From positions 1-22,454 of the forward strand of contig CAYWNA010000221.1 in NCBI GenBank assembly GCA_964459305.1: a DNA stretch of 22,454 nt, read 5' to 3'. Shown one piece after another: positions 8,838 through 15,782 of this stretch. The notes under the pieces were generated by a model. It searched no databases and was not told where the DNA came from. It saw only the letters and a program-made list of their open reading frames with translations. The first letter of the stretch is position 1. Each line of letters begins with the position of its first letter. Both the position numbers and the translations under genes were made by a program. The DNA is from CAYWNA01 sp964459305. Lineage in GTDB: Bacteria > Planctomycetota > Planctomycetia > Pirellulales > Pirellulaceae.

Positions 8838-10061
8838 CTAACGACCTCCGATCGTTTGTGCATTCTGAGCGAACTCGCGAGCGGCCGCCATTGAGGCCGC
8901 AAAAGTGGGAGTCGCAGGCGGATCGGGCTGCAGCATCCAAGCGTTCTCCGACGAGGTGACTTGGCCCGTCTGATGACCGATGGAAACCCACAGGTTTGAC
9001 ATGTCCGTCAGGTTCTCGTTGACGGTCTCAGTCCAAGTCGGAGGGATGCCCGTTGCGCCGACGGCCAGTTGATCGATGCGGCCAACCAGCAGGTGGATGG
9101 TAGCCGTTGGCGGCGCGGATAAGTTAACGCCCAGAACACCGGCGACGTCGCCGCCGGGATTGAAGACGATGGTGACTGGCCCGCTGGTCGTAGAGAAACT
9201 TCGGTCCGTGAGACCAAAGCCTGAGTTTGTCAAGTCGATCACCGCACCGCCGGGCAACTCCAACGGTGTTCTACTCGATTTCCGCGGTTTCCGCAGAATC
9301 TGGAAAGGTAGCGACATGTAGGGCGGCGTGAACGGGCAGGGCGGTGAAATGTGTTTCGGTATCTCCTCGCTCGTCAGGGCGCGACCGGGATTCGCAGGTA
9401 TTGGGGCCCGATAGGGACGTCCCCACGGATAGACCATGGCGTGCGCAAACAGGACCCTGATGATGGCTCGGGCCGGGTTGGCACGCGATGGTTCGATTCT
9501 CGGGTCCTCCGTAATTGTGAACAAATGCCCCCGATAGCCAAATCTGATCAGATCGCCCTTTGAAACCAAGCCCGGCAAAAAGCTACAATCAGAAAGTTCG
9601 AACTCCGCTCTGTCAGCAACACCGTCACCTGCGGTGAGTACCGGGACAGGCTGAGGTGGCGGACCCGTGGGTGGAGCCGGAGCAACGGCGTTGTTCCATG
9701 CGTCGAAGATTGTTGCCTTGGCGCCCACGACGTCTCCCGAGTACAGCGGCGGCGTTTCCGCCAGGAACAACTGGGAGGCATAAAGATACCCAGGAGATTC
9801 AGGCAGCGCCTGTGTTTCGATCAACAGTCCGACAGGCCGTCCCAATTCGGCGGCACGCGATTTGGCCAAAGTGGCATACGTGTTCAAGTGGCGCGACGCC
9901 TCGCGGATGCTTTTGCCCTCCATCCCCGTCTTCATCATGGGTAGCGCCACACCGATCAAAACCACCATCACGGCGACCACGATCAGCAATTCGGTCAGCG
10001 TCAGACCGCGCGACCTGCGGTTGCCAAAACAGGCTCGGATTTTGGTGACTTCTCGACTCAC
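8838..10061 (-). CDS. GspH-like prepilin-type protein, GTG start
   Basis: Encodes 407 aa from GTG 10061. The leader ends NRRSRG (cut after Gly19) and is followed by LTLTELLIVVAVMVVLIGVALPMMK, with Glu at mature position 5 and Leu at +1. The next segment, REASRHLNTYATLAKSRAAE, resembles the helix after the N-terminus of GspH/FimT pseudopilins. The remainder is a Pro-rich exported domain ending in NLWVSIGHQTGQVT and an Ala-rich tail. Start choice: GTG 10061 has GGGAG nine nt upstream and lies 4 nt after the preceding stop. ATG 10103 would give 14 more residues, overlap the previous gene by 38 nt and have no good ribosome-binding site. It is probably a minor pseudopilin; the H label is an inference from the post-helix segment and from gene order. 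Confidence 0.8.
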   Translation of the reverse strand: MSREVTKIRACFGNRRSRGLTLTELLIVVAVMVVLIGVALPMMKTGMEGKSIREASRHLNTYATLAKSRAAELGRPVGLLIETQALPESPGYLYASQLFLAETPPLYSGDVVGAKATIFDAWNNAVAPAPPTGPPPQPVPVLTAGDGVADRAEFELSDCSFLPGLVSKGDLIRFGYRGHLFTITEDPRIEPSRANPARAIIRVLFAHAMVYPWGRPYRAPIPANPGRALTSEEIPKHISPPCPFTPPYMSLPFQILRKPRKSSRTPLELPGGAVIDLTNSGFGLTDRSFSTTSGPVTIVFNPGGDVAGVLGVNLSAPPTATIHLLVGRIDQLAVGATGIPPTWTETVNENLTDMSNLWVSIGHQTGQVTSSENAWMLQPDPPATPTFAASMAAAREFAQNAQTIGGR

Positions 10062-10065
10062 GACG

Positions 10066-11188
10066 TCAGTCTCCCAGCGCGTGATTGGTGATGTTGTCCG
10101 CATAGCCGGTCGAATCCAAGAACGGCTCGCCGAGCCGACGCTTGCTGTTCGGCATGATCGAATATGGGTCGTTGAGCACGGGCCAAGGCCAAGGCCAACC
10201 GCTCGGCCAATTGGGAGGCGGAGGAGCCGACGGGGACAGGCTGCGGTAGAAGTCGAAGGAAATCAAGTTGTTAGGAGTCGCTGGGTCGTAATCAAATCGC
10301 ACGATGTCCCACACTTCGTCTGGGCCGCCGGAACATATCAGCGGGTAGAGAGCGAAGTTGAAGTAGTACCTTGCCGTTCCGCCAGCCATCGTGATGCCTT
10401 GGCGATTGTCCACGCGGAGCGGATCAAACGGGTCCCGATCATCGGACACGACGTAATGGTTGGTGTCGACGTCAAAGGGCTGAATCGTCGAGTAGGAGTG
10501 AATGTCGTTTGACCCAGGAAATCCCGCCTCTGCATAATCATCAACAACGCCATTTCCGTCGTCATCAACGTTCTTATCTCCCCAACAATAGTCGGGGTTG
10601 CCTGCCGCATCTTTGTCCTTGGGATGAACGACGAATCCTGCAGGCCAGCGGATAAACGCAATGGGCTTGCCCCACGCGTCCAGGATTTCCGGCATGCCGT
10701 CACCGATCTGGTCAACCACGCCATCTCCATCCGTGTCGACCTGGTCCGTGTCGCCGATTTCGCCTTCGTGGAGAAAGCCCAAGCCGTTTTCCGAAATATC
10801 GCGGATCGACGAGACGATCATGTACAAGCACTCCGCGTCCTGGTATTGCTCCGTCCAACCGGGATTCGCCGCCGCCTGCCGATANNNNNNNNNNNNNNNN
10901 NNNNNNNNNNNNNNNNNNNNNNNNNNNNNNNNNNNNNNNNNNNNNNNNNNNNNNNNNNNNNNNNNNNNNNNNNNNNNNNNNNNNGATCTGAAATCTCACG
11001 GCCCTGGTCTGATAAGCATCCCAGCGGGTCATGATCTGGTCGTGCAGTTTGGTGACCTGTGCTTTGGTGCGAGCGGTCTTGGCATCATCAATGGTAGTGA
11101 ACATGGCGAACAACAGGCTGCTGGCCAGGACACTGATAATCCCCATCACCACCATCAATTCGGTCAGCGTAAACGCTGTTCGCCGCAT
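10066..11188 (-). CDS. Second GspG-like prepilin-type protein, interrupted by an assembly gap
   Basis: The N-terminal part is MRRTAFTLTELMVVMGIISVLASSLLF, a prepilin-type start, but with Ala rather than Gly before the predicted cut (RTA/FTLTE). It continues through DDAKTARTKAQVTKLHDQIM and runs into 100 N. After the gap the reading frame resumes (different frame, as expected for an arbitrary N run) with YRQAAANPGWTEQYQDAECL and continues to the TGA at 10068-10066. This part holds two acidic loops (DTDGDGVVD and VDDDGNGVVDD) and EAGFPGSND, a piece shared with gspK, and ends YADNITNHALGD, like the G-type neighbour. Start is uncertain. ATG 11188 gives a 5-residue leader but has a poor ribosome-binding site. 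ATG 11302 overlaps the previous stop as ATGA and has GAGGA upstream, but its leader is encoded by repeat DNA. True protein length is unknown because of the gap. Confidence 0.75.
10071..10075 (-). promoter_or_regulatory. Ribosome-binding site that decides the GTG start at 10061
   Basis: GGGAG on the - strand lies nine nt before the GTG at 10061-10059. It falls in the last codons of the preceding pilin gene, whose TGA is at 10068-10066, so translation of the two genes is probably coupled. Confidence 0.5.
10885..10984. other. Assembly gap (100 N)
   Basis: Exactly 100 N, a customary scaffold-gap size, so the real distance is unknown. It falls inside the second GspG-like gene; the frames on the two sides differ by one, so this stretch cannot be used to infer a frameshift. 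Confidence 0.95.
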
Positions 11189-11191
11189 TCT

Positions 11192-11270
11192 GTTCGTAGT
11201 CCCGCCTTCAGGCGGTGTTCGTACGAATGGAACAGTCCCCGACCTCTTGCCCAGAGGCGGAACAACAAAC
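11192..11270. repeat. Second REP-like inverted pair, in the leader/start region of a pilin gene
   Basis: The left arm 11192-11215 reads GTTCGTAGTCCCGCC and then TTCAGGCGG; it contains a perfect CCGCC-TTCA-GGCGG hairpin preceded by GTAG. The right arm, read on the - strand from 11270, starts GTTTGTTGTTCCGCC and matches the left arm at 16 of 24 positions, with a decayed stem. The layout (GTAG head, small hairpin, inverted partner) is like the REPIN at 7457 but the sequence family is different. It occupies the stretch between the stop of the G-like gene and the ATG at 11188. Confidence 0.55.
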
Positions 11271-11298
11271 CGGCCGCATACAAAACCGTTGCGCGCGA

Positions 11299-12222
11299 TC
11301 ATGGCATGTGGTCCTCGAACTTCCCTTTGTCGCTGAAATTGGCGATATTGTCGTAGTCGCCTTCGCCGTACTTGTAGAAATCCAAGGTAACGCCGGCTTG
11401 GGTTACTTGCAGCCTTTCTATGCCGAGTGGGAACAGCTTGTACGTGGGTGTGCCTGAGGGCGCTGTTGGGGGCGGATAGACAGGCACGGTTGGGTTTGCC
11501 ATGGTTCGCCAGTCGCCAAATTCGCCGTCCAGCCCGGCCGAGATGATCTGAAATCTACCTTTCTTGGCCCAATCGATGGTGGTGGAACCTTCCGGCTGGT
11601 ACGCGTAAGGACGCACGGTCTCCGGAATGCTTCCTCCGGTGTACGCGTAGCCGCAGATGTCGTAGGTGCGGTCCTCGAAATACACGTACGGGGTGCCCAT
11701 TCCGTCTTGGGGCACGTAGCTCATCCAGCCGTCGTTGTCGAGATCTACCAGGCGGCCCTTATCAAAGTCGAAGGTCACGTCCGGCTCGCCCGTCCCACTG
11801 AGCGGCAGGCGAGGGTCGTTTTTGAGCCTGCTCAGCCAAAACACCAGCGCCTCCGATTCGTCGGGGACGCTGAAATTCCCGTTCAGATCCTGGAAATACG
11901 CCGTATACGTCTGCAGGTTCTCTTTGTGTCTCGGAAAAACCTTGCGCAAGTGACGCGCGACGACATTGTTCGCGCTCGTCAAATGTGACAGTTGCGTGAC
12001 ACTGGAGAAATCCGGCGGATAGTCACCCTTGTCGTTCTTGTACTGTTCCACGACCTTGTCCATCTCGCTCAATTCCAGCACAATGCGAGCTCGCCTGGCC
12101 GCGAGTAAGGCGTTGTATAGCGTGGGTACCATGATGGCCGCAATTATGCCGATGATGGCAATGACCACCAACAACTCCACCAGCGTAAAGCCCCGGCGAT
12201 TGGCTTTAGTTTTCGTTTCCAT
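11299..12222 (-). CDS. gspG: GspG-like major pseudopilin
   Basis: Encodes 307 aa. The leader METKTKANRRG is cut after Gly11 before FTLVELLVVIAIIGIIAAIMVP, the textbook type IV pilin/GspG N-terminus with Glu at mature position 5. It is followed by RARIVLELSEMDKVVEQYKNDKGDYPPDF, matching the GspG pattern of a helix and a K-x-GxYP turn. An acidic VDLDNDGW loop and a C-terminal FQIISAGLDGEFGD... GDYDNIANFSDKG region echo the Ca-binding C-terminus of GspG. It is about twice the size of GspG from proteobacteria. Start: ATG 12222 has a G-rich GGGGGGTG upstream; an in-frame ATG at 12282 would encode extra residues from the AAATCCGAA repeat and is rejected. It is probably the main filament subunit, made next to the platform protein gene. 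The stop overlaps a possible downstream ATG as ATGA. Confidence 0.85.
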   Translation of the reverse strand: METKTKANRRGFTLVELLVVIAIIGIIAAIMVPTLYNALLAARRARIVLELSEMDKVVEQYKNDKGDYPPDFSSVTQLSHLTSANNVVARHLRKVFPRHKENLQTYTAYFQDLNGNFSVPDESEALVFWLSRLKNDPRLPLSGTGEPDVTFDFDKGRLVDLDNDGWMSYVPQDGMGTPYVYFEDRTYDICGYAYTGGSIPETVRPYAYQPEGSTTIDWAKKGRFQIISAGLDGEFGDWRTMANPTVPVYPPPTAPSGTPTYKLFPLGIERLQVTQAGVTLDFYKYGEGDYDNIANFSDKGKFEDHMP

Positions 12223-12240
12223 CGAAAGCACCCCCCGGTT

Positions 12241-12280
12241 GAAAATCCGAAATATCAAGCTCGAAATCCGAAACAAATTC
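12241..12280 (+). repeat. AAATCCGAA-type dispersed repeat, copy 2
   Basis: On the + strand this reads GAAAATCCGAAATATCAAGC then TCGAAATCCGAAACAAATTC. It fills most of the 63-nt spacer between the gspF stop and the gspG start. The opposite orientation is seen in the related copies at 245-292 and 13955-13990. Confidence 0.6.
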
Positions 12281-12285
12281 AAAAC

Positions 12286-13683
12286 TCAAGACAGTCCTTG
12301 GATCATCTCCACCAGTGGCAAGAACAACGAAATCACAATGAAGCCGACCGCGAAACCGAGAATGACGATGATGATCGGCTCCATCAACTGAGTCAGACTC
12401 TCGGTTAGTGTTTTCACCTCGTCGTCGTACTGGTCGGCAACTTTGTACAACATCGTGTCCAGTTCGCCCGTCTCCTCGCCCACGTCGACCATGTTCACCA
12501 CCAGATCGTCCACGACGCGTGACTTGATGCGGGCCAAGTAAAGCAAACAACATAAACCGCCTACGCCCCCCATCATGTAGACGCCGATAAGAAACATGTC
12601 GGGCAAGAAACACACCAAGATGCCAGGCACCGCACCGAAGAAGAACCAAAATGCGAGCGCCGCCGGGTGAAAGCCCAATGTGGAATGCTCCTTCAGCGGT
12701 TTGGCGAAAGGTTCACCTTCGCGAATCGCTTCACCCACCTTGCCAAACAACCTCTCGAAGACCGCGTTTCCGGATGTGTCCCGAGTGATCTGCAGACCCT
12801 CAAGAATAGGCACGCCGCTGGCCACGAGCGTGCCGAGCGTTCTAGTGGTCCGGGCCAAGGTATTCTTCTCCACTAGCATGCCCATGATGGGCGTTTTAAG
12901 TATGAACATGTCCCATCCCATGCGCCCGTGTTTGAATTTCCTCGCCAGCTTGACAAACAGGAATAGGGCCACGGGAATCATCGGAATCAGGAACCAGAAA
13001 TCGACGACCCATTTCGACACGGCGATCAGCAACATAGTCGGTTTTGGCAGGGTCAGTCCGAATTCCTCGAACATCTTGGTAAACACCGGCACGATCTTCA
13101 GCATGATGAACGTCAGAATGCCGGCCGCCACGCTGATCACCACAGCCGGGTAGATCATGGCGCCCTTGACTTTGCGCTTGAGGGCTTCGGCCCGTTCCAT
13201 AAAGTCGGCAAGACGTTGAAGGATCACCTCCAGTGCACCACCGGCCTCGCCCGCTTTGATCATGTTGACGTACAGCCGGTTAAACACCTTGGGACTCTTG
13301 CTCATGGCTTCGGACAACGTCGCACCGGCTTCGATCTCCTCGACCACATCCTCCAAAGCGTTCTTCAGTTTGCCCGGTTTCGCGTTGCCTGCCAGGATCT
13401 TCAGGCTGCGGACGATCGGCAAACCGGCGTCCTGAAGGATCGAAAGCTGGCGGGTAAAGGCACAGACCAACTTGCTGCCGCCACCTCCGATGGCGAATCC
13501 TTTTTTCTTCTTGGGCCCCGCGGTGACAGACTCACCCTCCTCAGACTTCTTGAGGCTGATCCTGGTTACAAAATAGCCCATCTGGCGAATCGTCGTCTGG
13601 GCCTCGTCCTCCGACGGTGCCTCGATCACGTCACGGATCTCCTGACCCGTGGCGTCCATTGCCTCAAATTGATAGGTAGGCAT
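12286..13683 (-). CDS. gspF: Type II secretion / type IV pilus inner-membrane platform protein GspF/PilC
   Basis: Encodes 465 aa, against about 400 for the family. It starts MPTYQFEAMDATGQEIRDVI, the usual N-terminal strand pattern of GspF/PilC, followed by a Lys-rich linker. Domain 1 (FTRQLSILQDAGLPIVRSL ... AGEAGGALEVIL, residues about 75-155) leads into membrane helices at about 181-201 and 230-246. Domain 2 (LARTTRTLGTLVASGVPILE ... VGEETGELDTML) ends with a C-terminal membrane segment at about 436-458. Between KPLKEHS (334) and VDDLVVNMVDVGEETG (391) lies an extra, strongly hydrophobic stretch absent from the standard family layout. Start: ATG 13683 is preceded by AAGGGA; an upstream ATG at 13704 would add 7 residues without family support. 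The protein anchors the assembly ATPases and passes their motion to the pilin subunits. Confidence 0.9.
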   Translation of the reverse strand: MPTYQFEAMDATGQEIRDVIEAPSEDEAQTTIRQMGYFVTRISLKKSEEGESVTAGPKKKKGFAIGGGGSKLVCAFTRQLSILQDAGLPIVRSLKILAGNAKPGKLKNALEDVVEEIEAGATLSEAMSKSPKVFNRLYVNMIKAGEAGGALEVILQRLADFMERAEALKRKVKGAMIYPAVVISVAAGILTFIMLKIVPVFTKMFEEFGLTLPKPTMLLIAVSKWVVDFWFLIPMIPVALFLFVKLARKFKHGRMGWDMFILKTPIMGMLVEKNTLARTTRTLGTLVASGVPILEGLQITRDTSGNAVFERLFGKVGEAIREGEPFAKPLKEHSTLGFHPAALAFWFFFGAVPGILVCFLPDMFLIGVYMMGGVGGLCCLLYLARIKSRVVDDLVVNMVDVGEETGELDTMLYKVADQYDDEVKTLTESLTQLMEPIIIVILGFAVGFIVISLFLPLVEMIQGLS

Positions 13684-13764
13684 GACTGATCCCTTACATC
13701 GCAAGTGCTAAATCTCAGGCCCCTGAAGTTTCGACATCACCAACGACTCGTCGATCTTGATTTA

Positions 13765-13808
13765 CCAAAGAACGTCCCCAACGGTGGTTTACGGTTTTCG
13801 CTCTTTGG
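13765..13808. repeat. Imperfect inverted repeat
   Basis: CCAAAGAACG (13765-13774) and CGCTCTTTGG (13799-13808) are inverted copies with one mismatch, separated by 24 nt, upstream of the gspF start. It could be a hairpin in the mRNA or a decayed repeat element. Confidence 0.35.
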
Positions 13809-13826
13809 CAATCGTATCTATTTGAA

Positions 13827-13950
13827 GGTGTCCGGGAATTCGAAACGCTGAAATCCACGGTTCTCGGGAGGGCGAGGCTCCTGCCGAGCCGCGCGTTGAT
13901 GCCAAGAAACCGGCTCCGCAGGAGCTTCGCCCTCCCAATTCCCGGACACC
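13827..13950. repeat. Nested 124-bp inverted repeat (MITE/REP-like element)
   Basis: Outer arms are GGTGTCCGGGAATT (13827-13840) and its exact inverse at 13937-13950. Inner arms of 25 nt (13866-13890 and 13912-13936) are inverted with two mismatches; they start GGGAGGGCGA and contain a small GCTC/GAGC hairpin each. A 25-nt stretch separates outer and inner arms on the left but none does on the right, so the left side carries an insertion or the right side a deletion. No open reading frame or target-site duplication was recognised. Confidence 0.7.
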
Positions 13951-13954
13951 CTCA

Positions 13955-13990
13955 TCTGTTTCGGATTTTGTGCTTCAGATTTCGGATTTG
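13955..13990 (-). repeat. AAATCCGAA-type dispersed repeat, copy 3
   Basis: On the - strand this reads AAATCCGAAATCTGAAGCAC then AAAATCCGAAACAGA, starting 3 nt after the stop codon of ATPase 2 (TGA at 13995-13993). It directly abuts the nested inverted repeat at 13827-13950. Confidence 0.6.
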
Positions 13991-13992
13991 AA

Positions 13993-15705
13993 TCAATCCA
14001 GTACAGTCTCGCGAATCACTTCGTCGACCGATGTGATTCCCTTGAACATGTCGCTGATTCCTGCGTCGCGCAGTGAGATCATCCCTTTCTCCCTGGCCGC
14101 CTCTCGCAAGTCGTCGGCGGTCGCGTTGGCCATGATCATCTCGCGCAACCGGTCGTCCATTATCATCAGCTCGAACAGGCCCGTGCGGCCTTTGTACCCG
14201 GTGTTATTACACGCGTCGCAGCCCATGCCGCGGAAGAAGGTATCGCCGTTCAAATCCTCTCGCTTCATGCCCAACTCGATGAGCGACTCTTCGGTCGGCT
14301 CAAAAGGCTCGCGGCACTGTGTGCAGATGCGGCGCACCAATCGCTGAGCCAGAATTGCCTCGAGCGTGGCTGTTAACAAGAAGGTCGGCACGCCCATGTC
14401 CTTCATTCGCGTGATGGATGTCGGTGCGTCGTTCGTGTGCAGTGTGCTGAACACCGTATGGCCGGTCAGCGACGCCTGCACCGAGATTTCCGCGGTCTCC
14501 AGATCCCGGATCTCGCCCACCAGGATCTTGTCCGGATCTTGCCGCAGGATGGCCCGCAGACAGGCGGCAAACGTAACACCAATATCCGAATCGATCGCTA
14601 TCTGGATGATCCCCTCAAGGTCGTATTCCACGGGATCTTCCGTGGTGATGATCTTGTCAGCGATTTTGTTCAGTTCGTTGAGCGCCGAGTACAACGTGGT
14701 TGTCTTGCCCGATCCGGTCGGTCCGGTCACCAAGATAATGCCGTTCGGGACGTTGATCACCTCGCGGAATTGCCGCCGCGTATCGTCGGGCAGTCCAATC
14801 TTGTCCAGATCCAGCGCCACGACCGACCGGTCCAGGATCCGCATAACCACGCTTTCGCCGAACATCGTGGGCAAGACGCTCACGCGAAGATCCACGGGAT
14901 GGCCACCGACGGTCAACTCGATACGGCCGTCCTGCGGCAACCGGCGTTCGGCGATGTCCAGAGCCGACATCACCTTGATCCGCGTTGTGATGGCGAAAGC
15001 CAGATGACGCGGTGGAGGCACCATTTCGTACAAGACACCGTCCGCGTTGATGCGAATGCGGAACTCGTCCTCGAACGGTTCGAAGTGAATATCGGCGGCG
15101 TGGTCCTTGATGGCCATCAACAATACCATATTCAGCAGTTTGCGCACGGGCGCGCTATCGGCCAGCGCCTCGACGCTGGTCAAATCCACGGCTCCGGTAC
15201 GCGCCGCTTCTGCGGCCGCCTTGAGATCTTCGTCATCCTCCAATTCACTCAGAATCCCATCGATACTATCGCCTTCACTCGCATAGTAGCGATCCAAGGC
15301 GCGGATTACGTCTCGCTCGGCGGCGACGACCAGCCGGACTTCATACCCAAGAAAATTCCGCAACTCGTCTTGAATCGACAAGTTTTGCGGATCGCACGTC
15401 GCCAAGGTCAGTGTGTTGCCTTCCTTCATCACCGGGACGACCCGGTACAATTGGGCCATCGACTCGCTAATCGTGGTGACGACTGCCTCGTCCAACTCCA
15501 GGTCAGCCAGGTTGACGACCTGCATGTGCATCTGCTCGGCCAATGCCTGGCAGAGTTGCTCCTCGGTGACCAGGCCCATGTCCTCGGCGATCTTCCCCAG
15601 CAACTCGCCCGGACGTTGGTCCTGTTCTTCGAGCAACATCTCCAATTGGTCGTCGGTGATAAAACCGAGGTCGACCAAAATCTGACCGATACGTCGAATC
15701 GCCAT
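13993..15705 (-). CDS. gspE: GspE/PilB-family assembly ATPase 2
   Basis: Encodes 570 aa. The N-terminal region has two successive MshEN-like motifs, RIGQILVDLGFITDDQL (5-21) and LLGKIAEDMGLVTEEQL (35-51); this fold binds c-di-GMP in MshE-type ATPases. The catalytic part has Walker A GPTGSGKTT (328-336), Asp box TTEDPVEY (354-361), Walker B ILVGEIRDLETA (394-405) and His box GHTVFSTLHTNDA (415-427). A zinc-binding tetracysteine is formed by Cys461, 464, 496 and 499. All key residues are present and the length is normal. Start: ATG 15705 is preceded by AAGGGA. It would be a hexameric cytoplasmic motor that powers pilin addition through GspF/PilC. It lies between pilT and gspF, and is one of two such paralogues in the cluster. 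Type II (GspE) and type IV pilus (PilB) roles cannot be told apart from sequence alone. Confidence 0.9.
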   Translation of the reverse strand: MAIRRIGQILVDLGFITDDQLEMLLEEQDQRPGELLGKIAEDMGLVTEEQLCQALAEQMHMQVVNLADLELDEAVVTTISESMAQLYRVVPVMKEGNTLTLATCDPQNLSIQDELRNFLGYEVRLVVAAERDVIRALDRYYASEGDSIDGILSELEDDEDLKAAAEAARTGAVDLTSVEALADSAPVRKLLNMVLLMAIKDHAADIHFEPFEDEFRIRINADGVLYEMVPPPRHLAFAITTRIKVMSALDIAERRLPQDGRIELTVGGHPVDLRVSVLPTMFGESVVMRILDRSVVALDLDKIGLPDDTRRQFREVINVPNGIILVTGPTGSGKTTTLYSALNELNKIADKIITTEDPVEYDLEGIIQIAIDSDIGVTFAACLRAILRQDPDKILVGEIRDLETAEISVQASLTGHTVFSTLHTNDAPTSITRMKDMGVPTFLLTATLEAILAQRLVRRICTQCREPFEPTEESLIELGMKREDLNGDTFFRGMGCDACNNTGYKGRTGLFELMIMDDRLREMIMANATADDLREAAREKGMISLRDAGISDMFKGITSVDEVIRETVLD

Positions 15706-15782
15706 GAAATGCGTCCCTTTTTTCTCTCGTCGCAGTCGTGGGTGCCCCGCTAGGTCATCGCCTCAGGATGCGAATTCGCAGA

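Larger units (their letters stand above)
13684..13992. other. Repeat-filled spacer between ATPase 2 and GspF genes
   Basis: 309 nt without a credible gene. It holds an imperfect inverted repeat at 13765-13808, the nested inverted repeat at 13827-13950 and an AAATCCGAA-type copy at 13955-13990. No promoter or T-run terminator was recognised. Confidence 0.6.

Noticed and set aside
10538..10740. DxDxDG repeats as dockerin or EF-hand domains
   Set aside because: Only isolated loops are visible, without the paired helices of EF-hands or the duplicated 22-residue dockerin pattern; they are better described as Ca-type loops in pilins.
10712..10884. Apparent frameshift in the second GspG-like gene
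   Set aside because: The frame change occurs across the 100-N gap, whose length is arbitrary, so no real frameshift can be inferred.
14437..15753. Long + strand open frame (438 codons) opposite ATPase 2
   Set aside because: It is fully antisense to a gene with all GspE motifs. Its translation is Gln/His/Arg-rich and has no recognisable domain.
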